DNA of 64,000 bases from Chthonomonas sp. (GTDB lineage: Bacteria > Armatimonadota > Fimbriimonadia > Fimbriimonadales > Fimbriimonadaceae). The position numbers were made by a program, and so were the translations under genes. The notes beneath the pieces were generated by a model that was given only the letters and a program-made list of their open reading frames with translations, made no database searches and was not told the origin of the DNA. The stretch lies in the NCBI GenBank assembly GCA_016788115.1, contig JAEURR010000008.1:216656-280655 (forward strand). The letters run 5' to 3'. Shown here in pieces: positions 42,279 to 51,154 of the stretch (the stretch's first letter is position 1; each line of letters begins with the position of its first letter).

Positions 42279-43226
42279 AGCGTCGCCGAAGTTGCCTACT
42301 TTTACTTCAATCTGCGCGGACTGACCATCCGCTCGAAGCACGCCGAGGCGAGCCGTCGATCCCACCTCAAGTTTGAAGAGTTCCGCGGCCAACTCTAACG
42401 AGTTCCGCACCGTCTTCTTGTTGACGGATAGGACTGTATCGCCCGTCTTCAATCCAGCATTGTCTCCTGGACCACCCTCTGTCACCCTGACTATGGTCGC
42501 CCCAAGCTTCTCCGCCGATGTGAAGAAGATACCGAGCGTTGGGTGCTTTGGAATGTGATCTGCGCTGCGGAAGCCAGTGATCACCCGCTGCAGGATCTCA
42601 GGGCCCAGGGTGTAGCCGACGGTCAGTCCTGCAGGTCCATAGTTCTGGGACGAATCCTGGCCTGACTTTCGAGCGGACGGATCCTGCACCGGTTCAAGAG
42701 CCCCGCTTAGCACTCCTGCGATGCGCCCCGTTGGCGTAAAAACGAGCGCTCCACCCACCCGGGTGAAACGACTCTCAAATCTAATCTCACCCACGGGAAC
42801 GTACCGATTGGTCGGCTGCATCAGCGCGACGCGCTGTCCTGGCTGATAGTCTCCAGGGAAGCTCTTGCCATTTGAGAGCGCGAACAGCTTCTTCCCTTCG
42901 ACATCCTTGAGTCCGGCAGTTGAGGTGGGTTTCATACCCAAAACATCAGTGATCTTGGTCGCCTGGAGCAGCGCGAGCTGCGAGGGCTGATCCACCAAGA
43001 GGACGCGCAGTTGGATGGACTCGCCCGAGGGACCGTTCGCGGTGAAAACTTGCTCGTTGACCAACGCAGCGTGCGCCATGAAAAGCCCCACAGAGTCGAT
43101 CAAGACCGCGTAACCAGACGAACCAGGCAGCGTCACGACGCTCTGACGGACCGAGTCAAAGGCAAGATCGGCTGCGGCTGTTTGCGTTGCGCAAAGCAGC
43201 GCGAGGTTAACCGCCCACAACGACAT
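42159..43226 (-). CDS. degenerate HtrA-like PDZ protein (pseudoprotease)
   Basis: The 355-residue protein has a signal peptide (MSLWAVNLALLCATQTAAA), a trypsin-like region and one PDZ domain (HPTLGIFFTSAEKLGATIV...GPGDNAGLKTGDTVLSVNKKTVRNSLEL). Where HtrA has the catalytic triad this one keeps His (FMAHAAL) but has Q for Asp (SQLALLQ) and V for Ser (RVGGALVFTPTGRIAGVLSG). It therefore should bind but not cut unfolded proteins. Its ATG lies within the end of the anti-sigma gene, in a sigma/anti-sigma/HtrA operon. The last 40 residues, from GDASSGAK on, overlap recJ and lack a PDZ-family pattern. Confidence 0.78.
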   Translation of the reverse strand: MSLWAVNLALLCATQTAAADLAFDSVRQSVVTLPGSSGYAVLIDSVGLFMAHAALVNEQVFTANGPSGESIQLRVLLVDQPSQLALLQATKITDVLGMKPTSTAGLKDVEGKKLFALSNGKSFPGDYQPGQRVALMQPTNRYVPVGEIRFESRFTRVGGALVFTPTGRIAGVLSGALEPVQDPSARKSGQDSSQNYGPAGLTVGYTLGPEILQRVITGFRSADHIPKHPTLGIFFTSAEKLGATIVRVTEGGPGDNAGLKTGDTVLSVNKKTVRNSLELAAELFKLEVGSTARLGVLRADGQSAQIEVKVGNFGDASSGAKVSNGPAQRLRTLKRIHPNGVSRMDLRSGHDVVQV

Positions 43227-43881
43227 AGTCCACAGATTCTACTTCGCGGGCGACGGCCACACCGTCGCTAGCGGGTGCTTGATCGATGATGACGGCGGCT
43301 TCGCTGGGCGGAGGTGCCGTGGGAGTCGAGTGAGTCAGAGCCATCGGCTGCGCACCCTCGGACGGCTTCGAACCTGTCCCATTACCCATCGAGTGATTCA
43401 CCGTCCGTGCGGCGAGAGTTTGGCTAGGCGAGGAGGTGCGTCGATGTCTCCCCACCGAACCACCTGTCGGCATGGGCGTATGGTTCTTGCCACTGACCGA
43501 CTGAGCGCTCATGGGACTCTCTTCAATGGAAGTAGGCGGCAACTCTGCATCGAACTGAGCAACTGGCGCAGACGCGGCGACTGGCGGTGTTAACGGCGCA
43601 TTCGCGACGTCAAGTCGAGTAAGGATAACGATTCCGAGCGCGCACGCGACCATCGGAGCCAATGCGAGTGACCAGCGCAGGGAAAGATTACGGCCCTTTG
43701 CCGGAGCGGCCTCGATCGCGGCCCGAAGCCTCTCTGCGGAAAGACTGGGCGCGGGGACTTGATCCCGCAAGGCGCGAAGATCGCTGCGCAGGGTCGCGAG
43801 TTCCTCCGCTTGCTTGGACGTGGGCGAATCATGCCCGTCCATCACCCTCATCATCAATTCATCAAGTTCTTTCCGGTTCAT
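43207..43881 (-). CDS. anti-sigma factor-like single-span membrane protein
   Basis: From ATG 43881 there are 224 residues. A short N-terminal helical part (MNRKELDELMMRVMDGHD, then TLRSDLRALRDQV) sits before one membrane helix (LRWSLALAPMVACALGIVILT), and a Pro/Ser/Thr-rich tail of 130 residues should lie outside the membrane. That layout and the ATGA overlap with the ECF sigma stop mark it as the anti-sigma factor, though the zinc ZAS motif (HxxxCxxC) is missing. The protein is not similar in sequence to a family I can name. Downstream is the pseudo-HtrA. Confidence 0.65.
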   Translation of the reverse strand: MNRKELDELMMRVMDGHDSPTSKQAEELATLRSDLRALRDQVPAPSLSAERLRAAIEAAPAKGRNLSLRWSLALAPMVACALGIVILTRLDVANAPLTPPVAASAPVAQFDAELPPTSIEESPMSAQSVSGKNHTPMPTGGSVGRHRRTSSPSQTLAARTVNHSMGNGTGSKPSEGAQPMALTHSTPTAPPPSEAAVIIDQAPASDGVAVAREVESVDYVVVGG

Positions 43882-44504
43882 GGGTTGTCGTCCCCCAGGA
43901 GCGGGGCCATTCGATCGCGCAATGCGCGTCTTGCCCGTAATACTCGGAGCTTTGCACCCCCGACTGTACATCCCAGGATGCCAGCGATTTCGGTGTATTC
44001 CCTCTCTTCAATGTCTCTCAAAATCAAAATCGAGCGATGGTGCTCGGGCAATGCCTGAAGCACCTTCCGCAGGAGCACCAGCCGTCGCTCGGACTCAAGT
44101 GAGTCTACGGGGTCTTCGTTGGTCGGCGTGGTCATCCACGTGAGCGCGCCTGCTGCCTCGCGCTGCTCCAAGGCAGTGCGCCGCTGATTCATGCGGGCTC
44201 GGTCTGTGGCGAGGTTCGTAGCAATTCTCAGAAGCCACGTGGTGAACTTTGCCTCGTCGCGGTAGCGAGCCAAATGCTGGTGTGCCCGGACGAAGACCTC
44301 TTGCACCATATCCTCCGCTTCGTCACGATACGGCACCATCTGGTACACGTACCGATACACGAGCATACGATGCCTCTCGAATAGGAGTTCGAACGCATGG
44401 TAGTCGCCGTTACGGGCACGCTCGACGAGCAGGTCGTCTTCGACGCTCGATGAGCGCGCTTCGAACCCGCGCGAGTTCAACGGCACACTTAGATTCATCC
44501 CCAT
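43878..44504 (-). CDS. ECF-subfamily RNA polymerase sigma factor
   Basis: From ATG 44504 the protein has 208 residues. Sigma region 2 is clear (DYHAFELLFERHRMLVYRYVYQ, DEAEDMVQEVFVRAHQHLARY, FTTWLLRIATNLATDRAR) and region 4 ends with LQALPEHHRSILILRDIEEREYTEIAGILGCTVGGAKLRVLRARRAL, including the helix-turn-helix. It would direct RNA polymerase to an envelope-stress-type regulon once the coupled anti-sigma lets go. A GTG at 44549 is in frame but lies in a terminator stem, so I prefer ATG 44504 (ATG 44498 is also possible). Confidence 0.9.
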   Translation of the reverse strand: MGMNLSVPLNSRGFEARSSSVEDDLLVERARNGDYHAFELLFERHRMLVYRYVYQMVPYRDEAEDMVQEVFVRAHQHLARYRDEAKFTTWLLRIATNLATDRARMNQRRTALEQREAAGALTWMTTPTNEDPVDSLESERRLVLLRKVLQALPEHHRSILILRDIEEREYTEIAGILGCTVGGAKLRVLRARRALRDRMAPLLGDDNP

Positions 44505-44544
44505 AGGTTCATCTTCCCGTTCTTCCTTTGTTTCGACGCGCGGT

Positions 44545-44580
44545 TCCACTCGGTGTTACGACAGTTTAACACCGAGTGGA
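44545..44580 (-). terminator. perfect 14-bp hairpin between glycosidase and sigma factor genes
   Basis: TCCACTCGGTGTTA (44545-44558) and its exact complement (44567-44580) flank an eight-base loop, 19 bases past the glycosidase stop. Orientation fits termination of that gene and it covers the in-frame GTG of the sigma gene. An operator role is an alternative. Confidence 0.6.
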
Positions 44581-44598
44581 GTTCGGAACGAGGGATAA

Positions 44599-46974
44599 CT
44601 ACGATCCGACGCGGTTGTAGGCCTCGCTCAGGATGAGGTAGTCGAACATGTCGATCGCACTATCCTGGTTCAGATCGGCCTCGGCAGCGAACGCCAGGTC
44701 GGTCGAGACCGTATCGTAGTGCGCGCTGAAGAACAGATAGTCGAACAGGTCGACCGAGTTGTCGTTGGTGATGTCGCCGTTCGCAAAGTCGAAGTCGACG
44801 TGGCCTAGCGAACCGTGCCGGACCGAAATCGGGGCCGAGTCACTCAAGAACCGATCTGGCTTGTGCTGCAGCCGAAAATCTCCGGGATTCAGCGGGAAGC
44901 CGAAGGAGTATGTACCCACCGCACTTACATTCGCCGTTGCGGTCCCCATCTTCTGGCCAGAGTCCAAGTCCAGGATGTCAAACTGGATGCTGGACGGCCA
45001 CCGGGACTTGGGCAGACCGTTGAAATTCAAACTCCCTGATATCGTTAAGCTTGGCGTGAATTCGTATACTGAAATCGAATAAGGCGGTAGCGAAAGCGTA
45101 AGTCCGTCGCCCGCCCCGCTGAGCAGTTCAACTGAGACTTCGCGATCCCCAGAGCCGGTTTGCGCGGCGATGTCGTTTGGAATTCCGTAGCGACTCAACT
45201 TGTAATTGCTCGCAACAGCTTGATCCGTAAAGTAGAGAGTTAGTGACTGCTGAGTAGTTGGCAGTTTGTTCACGATCATCAGGGTTATCTGTCCGTCAAC
45301 GCGTGTTGCGCCGTAGGCAGCAACGTACGGGTTTCCTGTCGATGCCTGAACCATCGTATCGCCACCTGTAGCCCAGCTACTAACCGCTTTTGCCGCATAG
45401 TAAGTCGGATAAGGATCGCTTGCATTGCTGCACATTCCATAGTCGCCATACTGTCTCCAACCATAGAGACTGGCAGCATTATTAAAGTCGTAACGCGGCT
45501 CTGAGTGTCTCCAGTTCCACCATGTAGAACCGATGACCTCGGTCTTCGCCGCCTCACCCATGGAAATTGCGTAGTACAGAGCGTTTACCAGGCTCGTCGT
45601 CTGCTTACCAGGGTTCGCATACACCGAGTTGTTCTCGTTCGCATAAATCTTAACGCTGGAAGCAGCAGAGCCCAAGTAGTCATTTAAGATCTTGCGGAGT
45701 TTTCCAATCTCATTGGACCAGTTGGTCGCGCGGCCAATCAAGAATGCATCGTCCTCGGCCCCCGGGGCCTGCTCGTAGCGATGAATCGTGACGTAGTCTG
45801 GAGTGACCCCCAGGCTCCGAAGCGTCGAGAGTACGACGGGCGTCCACCCATAGTAACTCTGTCCTGTGACCGGATTCGTGACCATGTTCTCTGGATAGAC
45901 CGCGTAGCTGCTTTCCTCTGAAACGAGCGGGATGCCAACCTTGATCGTGGGGTCCGCAGCTTTCATCTGATTCCAGAACTGAACGAACTCCTGGGCATAG
46001 CCTTTGGGATCACGCGGCTTTGGACGGTTGTCTGGGTGCGAAGGGTGGTACGGCTCGTTCCCGACTTCCCAGTAGTGGATGTTCATGCCGCGGATGTTGT
46101 TCGCGTAGTTCACCCAACGGGCGGCTTCCGCGGCCGTTCCAGTGCCAAAGTTCGTGCTGATGTTCGCCGTGGCCCCCGTCTGCTGGAGCACATTGATGAA
46201 GTCATCAAACTTGACGAGCCACGGACTTGATTCGCCGTCCGAATAGTTCGTCTCCCAATGGTATCCGTCTGACTGACCCGGGAACCGAAGGACTCCTGGT
46301 TTGATTCCCTTCAGCCGGTTTATGGATGGAGCGGATGCAAGCAGTTGGTCGAATACGCCCGTATTCACACCGAACATGACCTCGGGTAGGACACGGATAG
46401 GTTGATTGACGTTGATGTCTACGCGCGCATTCTGTGGCAAAGGCTTTTGCACGAGTCGGACGTTGTCGAGATAGCACTCTTTGAGTGCCACGCCACCCGC
46501 CTCCTGTAGCATAAATCCGCGAAACTGGGTCGTGTCGGCAACCCCTAGTTCTTCAAGCGTGTACTCAAAGGTCTTCCATGCATTTGCTTGCAAAGCTGGT
46601 AAGCGCTTAGCAACGGACCAAACCCCATTGCGGTCCGCCTTGAGTTGCAGGATCTGACCACCCGTGGGTCCGCCGTGCAAACTGAATCGAAGTTTTGCAT
46701 ACGGGGCCGTGTCGAGTAGTTGCCACTTTCCTACTCGATATATCGAATAAGGATTACCCGTGAGGCGACAAGAGATGCTGCCTGTCGCGACAGGATTCGT
46801 TGCAAAGTAGAACGTCGAGACATTGCTCCAGTCCTGCCAGGTGCTGTTGAGTCCTTCGTCGACAACGACCAGGTCGGTTTGTGCCCGGCACAGGCTGGCG
46901 AACCCGATGAGGAGCGAAAGGAAGAGTGATTTTGGTGTGCATCGAACGTTGGGGTTGCGTTTTGACACATTCAT
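44599..46974 (-). CDS. secreted clan-A-like glycoside hydrolase with dockerin-like C-terminus
   Basis: From ATG 46974 there are 791 residues with a signal peptide (KSLFLSLLIGFASLCRAQ). A jelly-roll carbohydrate-binding region (about 35-180) precedes a TIM barrel with the acid/base motif NIHYWEVGNEPYHPS near residue 325 and a candidate nucleophile strand KIYANENNSVYA. This resembles alpha-L-arabinofuranosidase/GH39-GH79-type enzymes. After a beta domain, two EF-hand-like repeats close the protein (DITNDNSVDLFDYLFFSAHY and DLNQDSAIDMFDYLILSEAY). The substrate cannot be fixed. A TACTAT box near 47025-47040 gives a leader of about 50-60 bases. Confidence 0.75.
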   Translation of the reverse strand: MNVSKRNPNVRCTPKSLFLSLLIGFASLCRAQTDLVVVDEGLNSTWQDWSNVSTFYFATNPVATGSISCRLTGNPYSIYRVGKWQLLDTAPYAKLRFSLHGGPTGGQILQLKADRNGVWSVAKRLPALQANAWKTFEYTLEELGVADTTQFRGFMLQEAGGVALKECYLDNVRLVQKPLPQNARVDINVNQPIRVLPEVMFGVNTGVFDQLLASAPSINRLKGIKPGVLRFPGQSDGYHWETNYSDGESSPWLVKFDDFINVLQQTGATANISTNFGTGTAAEAARWVNYANNIRGMNIHYWEVGNEPYHPSHPDNRPKPRDPKGYAQEFVQFWNQMKAADPTIKVGIPLVSEESSYAVYPENMVTNPVTGQSYYGWTPVVLSTLRSLGVTPDYVTIHRYEQAPGAEDDAFLIGRATNWSNEIGKLRKILNDYLGSAASSVKIYANENNSVYANPGKQTTSLVNALYYAISMGEAAKTEVIGSTWWNWRHSEPRYDFNNAASLYGWRQYGDYGMCSNASDPYPTYYAAKAVSSWATGGDTMVQASTGNPYVAAYGATRVDGQITLMIVNKLPTTQQSLTLYFTDQAVASNYKLSRYGIPNDIAAQTGSGDREVSVELLSGAGDGLTLSLPPYSISVYEFTPSLTISGSLNFNGLPKSRWPSSIQFDILDLDSGQKMGTATANVSAVGTYSFGFPLNPGDFRLQHKPDRFLSDSAPISVRHGSLGHVDFDFANGDITNDNSVDLFDYLFFSAHYDTVSTDLAFAAEADLNQDSAIDMFDYLILSEAYNRVGS

Positions 46975-47305
46975 AAGCTTTAAGGGCAAATCAGCACGGT
47001 CTCTCATGCGGCGGCCAGACCGTAATGAGCGCATAGTATCCCTATCGGAGGAAATGGGTCAATCCTAGCGCGTTGCGATTCAGCGAGCTCCTTGACTCTT
47101 GAACCAGAGTGATGGTTCCGCGGCTCTCCGGAGGTGCCTTATCCGCAAGAGTACGAGAACTTGCAGTTTCCTGCAAATATTGCGGTCATGAGGTCAATTA
47201 CATTTGCAGGCGCAAAGAAGAAAGGCCCCGATGTTCTATCAGGGCCAGTACTTTTACCAGTTTCTCTGCAAGATTGCCGGGAGCAGTGAACTTTTTCGCG
47301 AGAGT
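46975..47305. other. 331-base intergenic region between pckG and the glycosidase
   Basis: No gene is evident. It contains the pckG terminator (47224-47246), the presumed glycosidase promoter (TACTAT about 47035 on the minus strand) and, between them, a 9-bp inverted repeat CCTGCAAAT (47170-47178) / ATTTGCAGG (47202-47210) that competes with TTGCAG/CTGCAA (47161-47166 with 47171-47176). Confidence 0.35.
47224..47246 (-). terminator. terminator of pckG
   Basis: Minus-strand GGCCCTGAT, five-base loop AGAAC, ATCGGGGCC (one mismatch near the loop), followed by TTTCTTCTTT. This is one of the few hairpins here with a pyrimidine-rich tail. Confidence 0.7.
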
Positions 47306-49177
47306 TTAGGTGTTGAACGATTCCGCACCCTTCGTCTTTGGGGATCGCCAGACCGCGGAAAGGGTCAGCTCGCGCATCATTCCGAACTCCTTTGGGAGCT
47401 TGTCGTACATCATCTCGAACAGCTCTTCGTGCCCAAGAATTTCCTTTCGCCAGAGCGTCGAGTCCACTCGCATGAGCTCTTCGAACTGCGCACGCGTCAT
47501 GTCCATGCCCTTCCAGTTGATTGCGTCGTAGGAAGGTTGCCAACCCAAGTCAGTCTCCTTGGCCGCAGCCCGACCTCGCGATCGCTCTACGATCCATTGC
47601 AGAACCCGCATGTTCTCGCTGTAGCCCGGCCACATGAAGTTGCCCTCTGCATCCTTACGGAACCAATTCACGCAGAAGATGCGCGGAGGATCGGGCAGCT
47701 GCCGTCCCATCTGAAGCCAGTGGTTGAAGTAGTCCGCCATATGGTAGCCACAGAACGGAAGCATGGCGAACGGGTCGCGCCTGACAACCCCGACCTGTCC
47801 AGCGGCCGCCGCGGTCGTCTCTGAACCGATCGTCGCCGCAAGATACACCCCAAATGACCAGTTGAACGCCTGATACACAAGCGGTACGGTGCTCTGGCGG
47901 CGACCACCGAAGATGAATGCGCTAATGGGTACACCCTTCGCGTTCTCCCATTCAGGGTCGATGCTCGGGCAGTTTGCGGCCGGAGCGGTGAAGCGAGCAT
48001 TGGGGTGCGCCGCATTGCGTCCGCAACCTGGCACCCAGTCCTGGCCCTGCCAGTCCATCAGCTTTGCGGGAGGCTCCGGCGTCATGCCCTCCCACCAGAC
48101 GTCACCCTCGGGCGTCAATCCTACGTTCGTAAAAATCGAATCGCTGGCGCACGCGGCCATCGCATTCGGATTCGTCTTGACGCTCGTTCCTGGCGCGACA
48201 CCGAAGAAACCTGCTTCCGGGTTGATCGCGTACAGTCGACCATCGGGCCCCGGCTTGATCCACGCGATATCGTCACCGACGGTTGAGACCTTCCAGCCCT
48301 CATAACCAGCTGGCGGAATGATCATCGCAAAGTTAGTCTTACCGCATGCACTGGGGAACGCGGCGGCTACGTACGACTTTTCGCCTTGCGGGTTCTCCAC
48401 GCCCAAGATCAGCATGTGCTCGGCGAGCCAGCCGTCGTCACGTGCCATGGTCGAAGCGATTCGCAAAGCGAAGCACTTCTTGCCCAGGAGTGCATTCCCT
48501 CCATAGCCGCTGCCGTACGACCAGATCAGCCGCTCTTCTGGAAAGTGCGTGATGTACTTCTCAGAATTGCAGGGCCACATGACATCTGGTTGCCCCGGAG
48601 CGAGCGGTGCTCCGACGCTGTGCAGACATCGTACGAACTTTCCCTTGGGGCCCAAGACGTCCAGGACCTTCTTGCCCATTCGGGTCATGATCCGCATGTT
48701 GACCACCACATAGGGCGAGTCGGTGAGTTCGACGCCGATGTGAGCGATATCAGAGCCGAGCGGTCCCATGCTGAAGGGCACTACGTACATCCTTCGTCCG
48801 CGCATGCAACCGCGGTAATGCTTCAGCATGAGCTTCTTCATCTCGACCGGGTCCATCCAGTTGTTGGTTGGGCCCGCGTCTTTTTTGCTCACGCAGCAGA
48901 TGTAGGTGCGATCCTCGACACGAGCAACGTCGCTGGGATCAGAGCGGCAGTAATAGCTGTTGGGCCGAAGCTTTTCGTTCAGCTTAACGAAAGTGCCCGC
49001 ATCCACCATTTCCTGGCAAAGCCTGTCGTACTCTGCCTGCGAGCCATCGCACAAGACAATAGAATCAGGTTCACAGTGCTCGGCGACTGATACGATCCAA
49101 TCCGCCAATCTGCGGTTGCTGAGATCGCTGGGGAGCATGGCCGCATAGTCGCGTACACCGGAGTCAATCGTAGCCAT
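47306..49177 (-). CDS. pckG: phosphoenolpyruvate carboxykinase (GTP)
   Basis: The 623-residue protein has the GTP-type PEPCK signature [13 protein letters not shown] (P-loop kinase-1a with the reactive Cys) and also [47 protein letters not shown] (metal-binding DD), [28 protein letters not shown] and a C-terminal [21 protein letters not shown] that forms the guanine pocket. It converts oxaloacetate and GTP to PEP in gluconeogenesis. A GAGGAGGA stretch lies 11 bases before ATG. The gene starts 45 bases after the pseudopilin-like gene, so it may also be read from the LCP operon. Confidence 0.96.
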   Translation of the reverse strand: MATIDSGVRDYAAMLPSDLSNRRLADWIVSVAEHCEPDSIVLCDGSQAEYDRLCQEMVDAGTFVKLNEKLRPNSYYCRSDPSDVARVEDRTYICCVSKKDAGPTNNWMDPVEMKKLMLKHYRGCMRGRRMYVVPFSMGPLGSDIAHIGVELTDSPYVVVNMRIMTRMGKKVLDVLGPKGKFVRCLHSVGAPLAPGQPDVMWPCNSEKYITHFPEERLIWSYGSGYGGNALLGKKCFALRIASTMARDDGWLAEHMLILGVENPQGEKSYVAAAFPSACGKTNFAMIIPPAGYEGWKVSTVGDDIAWIKPGPDGRLYAINPEAGFFGVAPGTSVKTNPNAMAACASDSIFTNVGLTPEGDVWWEGMTPEPPAKLMDWQGQDWVPGCGRNAAHPNARFTAPAANCPSIDPEWENAKGVPISAFIFGGRRQSTVPLVYQAFNWSFGVYLAATIGSETTAAAAGQVGVVRRDPFAMLPFCGYHMADYFNHWLQMGRQLPDPPRIFCVNWFRKDAEGNFMWPGYSENMRVLQWIVERSRGRAAAKETDLGWQPSYDAINWKGMDMTRAQFEELMRVDSTLWRKEILGHEELFEMMYDKLPKEFGMMRELTLSAVWRSPKTKGAESFNT

Positions 49178-49222
49178 AATTCGTGGGTTCCTCCTCGTTG
49201 AGATACCCTAAGTGTACCGAAC

Positions 49223-50062
49223 TCAGCGTCCTGAGACTCTGTCCAAGTAGCCCCACAAGCCGCCTATCCGGCCCTGCTGATCCCGCACAATTTGCATGTC
49301 GCCCGGGGTCATCTTGTGGGCAGTGCCATTGACGAGAACGGCACTCGTAAACTTACGGTGGCGAGTACGGGCCTTGGTCCAATCGCCAGTCTTCACCGCC
49401 GTTCCTGCGCCCGGGAATGCCAAGCGCGTGACATACTTGGCCGACTCGACGGTCTCAAGTTCTGTATCGTCGCCCGTGTCGAAGCCGATCAGGAACCCAT
49501 CCCTGCCAGCGAGAAACGGCCGCGGATCGTATGTATCCAGCCTTCCACCGGTCACAGTCTCCGCAAGCATCACCGGCGGTGTATTGAGCGCGGATAACTC
49601 TTCGACTGATCGTAGTTCGGTCGGCAGGTAGAGACCGTAGGTGAGCGCCATCTGGTGCTCCTTGCCGTCAGGGTGGGCGGTGATGATCGCCTCTTGTGGC
49701 TCGGCCGTCGGGCACCGGTTCGATTGGCGCGGCTTCATGTACGGCCGGATAATGGATGCCCAAGTGTATGGGTCGCCGTTCTCCATGTAAATTGAGCCAT
49801 CCGCCTGCCGCACGTAGGCCGGACAGAACCGGCTGTCATTCTCGTTGGCATAGAGCAGCATCGCCTGCGCCATGTCCTTCATGTTCCGACCGCACTGGCT
49901 CGCAAACGACTCTTCACGAAGGTAGGTGTAGATTGGCCAAGACAGTGCGGCGAAGATCACGCCCGCAATTCCAATAACCTTTAGGTCCTTGCGCGAGAAA
50001 TACTGGCTACTGCCTGAGACCTGATCAAGATCGATCTCGTGGGCTTCAGGCTCAAGGCTCAT
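49223..50062 (-). CDS. pseudopilin-like membrane protein, function unknown
   Basis: The 279-residue protein has a 26-residue polar N-terminus, one membrane helix (VIGIAGVIFAALSWPIYTYL) and then CGRNMKDMAQAMLLYANENDSRFCPAY, which closely follows the C-x-x-N-x-x-x-x-x-x-x-x-x-Y-x-x-x-x-x-x-x-P motif of DUF1559-type prepilins. A later WASIIRPYMKPRQSNRCP and a GH..K-like RTRHRKFTSAVLVNGTAH also resemble that class. It lacks the prepilin cleavage motif, so it should stay as a membrane anchor. Its ATG overlaps the stop of the LCP gene (ATGA). Confidence 0.6.
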   Translation of the reverse strand: MSLEPEAHEIDLDQVSGSSQYFSRKDLKVIGIAGVIFAALSWPIYTYLREESFASQCGRNMKDMAQAMLLYANENDSRFCPAYVRQADGSIYMENGDPYTWASIIRPYMKPRQSNRCPTAEPQEAIITAHPDGKEHQMALTYGLYLPTELRSVEELSALNTPPVMLAETVTGGRLDTYDPRPFLAGRDGFLIGFDTGDDTELETVESAKYVTRLAFPGAGTAVKTGDWTKARTRHRKFTSAVLVNGTAHKMTPGDMQIVRDQQGRIGGLWGYLDRVSGR

Positions 50063-51033
50063 TGAGCGACGCGATACGCGGTCTCGCGCCCTTCACGGAA
50101 ATTGTACGTGCGCAGCGTCTCATCGAGCTTATCACGATCAATCGCCAGGTCGTAGTGCTGTAGCTCAATGACCGGCACCTGCCCCAGCTTGATGTTGTCA
50201 TTCCCGATCGCCTGGGCAAACAGGCCAAGAGCGGCGACTTCCTCGGCCGAGAGCTCGTTTCCGAGGACTTCACGCACCTTCTCGACGACCGTGGGGAGTT
50301 TGCCCGGCTGATGGAAGAGTTGCTCCTTGAAAGCAAACAGCAGTTGCTTCTGGCGATCCTGGCGTTTGAAGTCGCTGTCACCCTTGCGATAACGGACGAA
50401 GCACATCGCGTCGTACCCCGCCAGGTGCTGCCGGCCCGCATCGATGTCGATGAATAGACCTCCGCGCTTGTCGGTGTACTTAAGCGGCTTGTCGACAAAG
50501 ACCTCGACCCCGCCAACTAGATCGATCATCTCCTGAAACTTCTCGTAGTTGACTTCCATGACGCGGTCAACATCGACGCCAAGGACGTACTCGACGGCAC
50601 GCTTGGCCAGTTGCCGGCCTTCTTCGGGCGTTGAGCCCATCGCGTGAAACGCGTTGATACGGGAGCGTCGAAATCCGGGCATTTCGACCACCACGTCACG
50701 CGGAATCGAAACGCCGGTGATCTTGCGGTTCACGAAATCAAGACGGGCGAGCAGAATCATGTCACTGCGCGCTGCCGTTTTCAAAACTTGCTTGCCGCCG
50801 TAGTAGCGGTCTTCGTCACAGCCCAGAATGAGCATGTTGACGGTGTTCTCGTTGTTGAATGCAACCTGCGGAGGGGTGTTGAAAACTTTTTGCCGCATGA
50901 ACTGGGTGAGCGTTTCGCTCTGGTTGAAGGCGTACCAAATCGTGCCGCAGCTCACCATGGCCAAGCACAGTGCGCCGTAAGTGAGCCCCGCCAGTATTCT
51001 CAACCAAATCGGCTTTTTCTTCTTTGCAGCCAT
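50059..51033 (-). CDS. LytR-CpsA-Psr (LCP) family protein
   Basis: The 324-residue protein has a basic N-terminus and one membrane helix (ILAGLTYGALCLAMVSCGTIWYAF), then the LCP domain: NMLILGCDEDRY, RSDMILLARLDFVNRKITGVSIPRDVVVEMPG, RINAFHAMG, VLGVDVDRVMEVNYEKFQEMIDLVGGVEVFV, LAGYDAMCFVRYRKGDSDFKRQDRQKQ. The Arg and Asp residues in SIPRD and RKGDSD-x-x-R bind the pyrophosphate of a polyprenyl-linked polymer. These enzymes attach glycopolymers to peptidoglycan or other acceptors. The downstream pseudopilin-like gene is coupled to it. Confidence 0.9.
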   Translation of the reverse strand: MAAKKKKPIWLRILAGLTYGALCLAMVSCGTIWYAFNQSETLTQFMRQKVFNTPPQVAFNNENTVNMLILGCDEDRYYGGKQVLKTAARSDMILLARLDFVNRKITGVSIPRDVVVEMPGFRRSRINAFHAMGSTPEEGRQLAKRAVEYVLGVDVDRVMEVNYEKFQEMIDLVGGVEVFVDKPLKYTDKRGGLFIDIDAGRQHLAGYDAMCFVRYRKGDSDFKRQDRQKQLLFAFKEQLFHQPGKLPTVVEKVREVLGNELSAEEVAALGLFAQAIGNDNIKLGQVPVIELQHYDLAIDRDKLDETLRTYNFREGRETAYRVAQ

Positions 51034-51154
51034 GCTACGAGCTTTCTATGCTACCCTCCACGCCTACAGTAGCTAACGACGACAGAGCCCAATCTGATCC
51101 CGTTCTTAAACCGAGGAATCGTTTCCGCGGCGATTGCTGTAAGTTATGATGAGA

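Noticed and set aside
44505..44549. GTG 44549 as start of the ECF sigma factor
   Set aside because: The codon lies inside a perfect 14-bp terminator stem and the extra 15 residues are highly charged with no family match.
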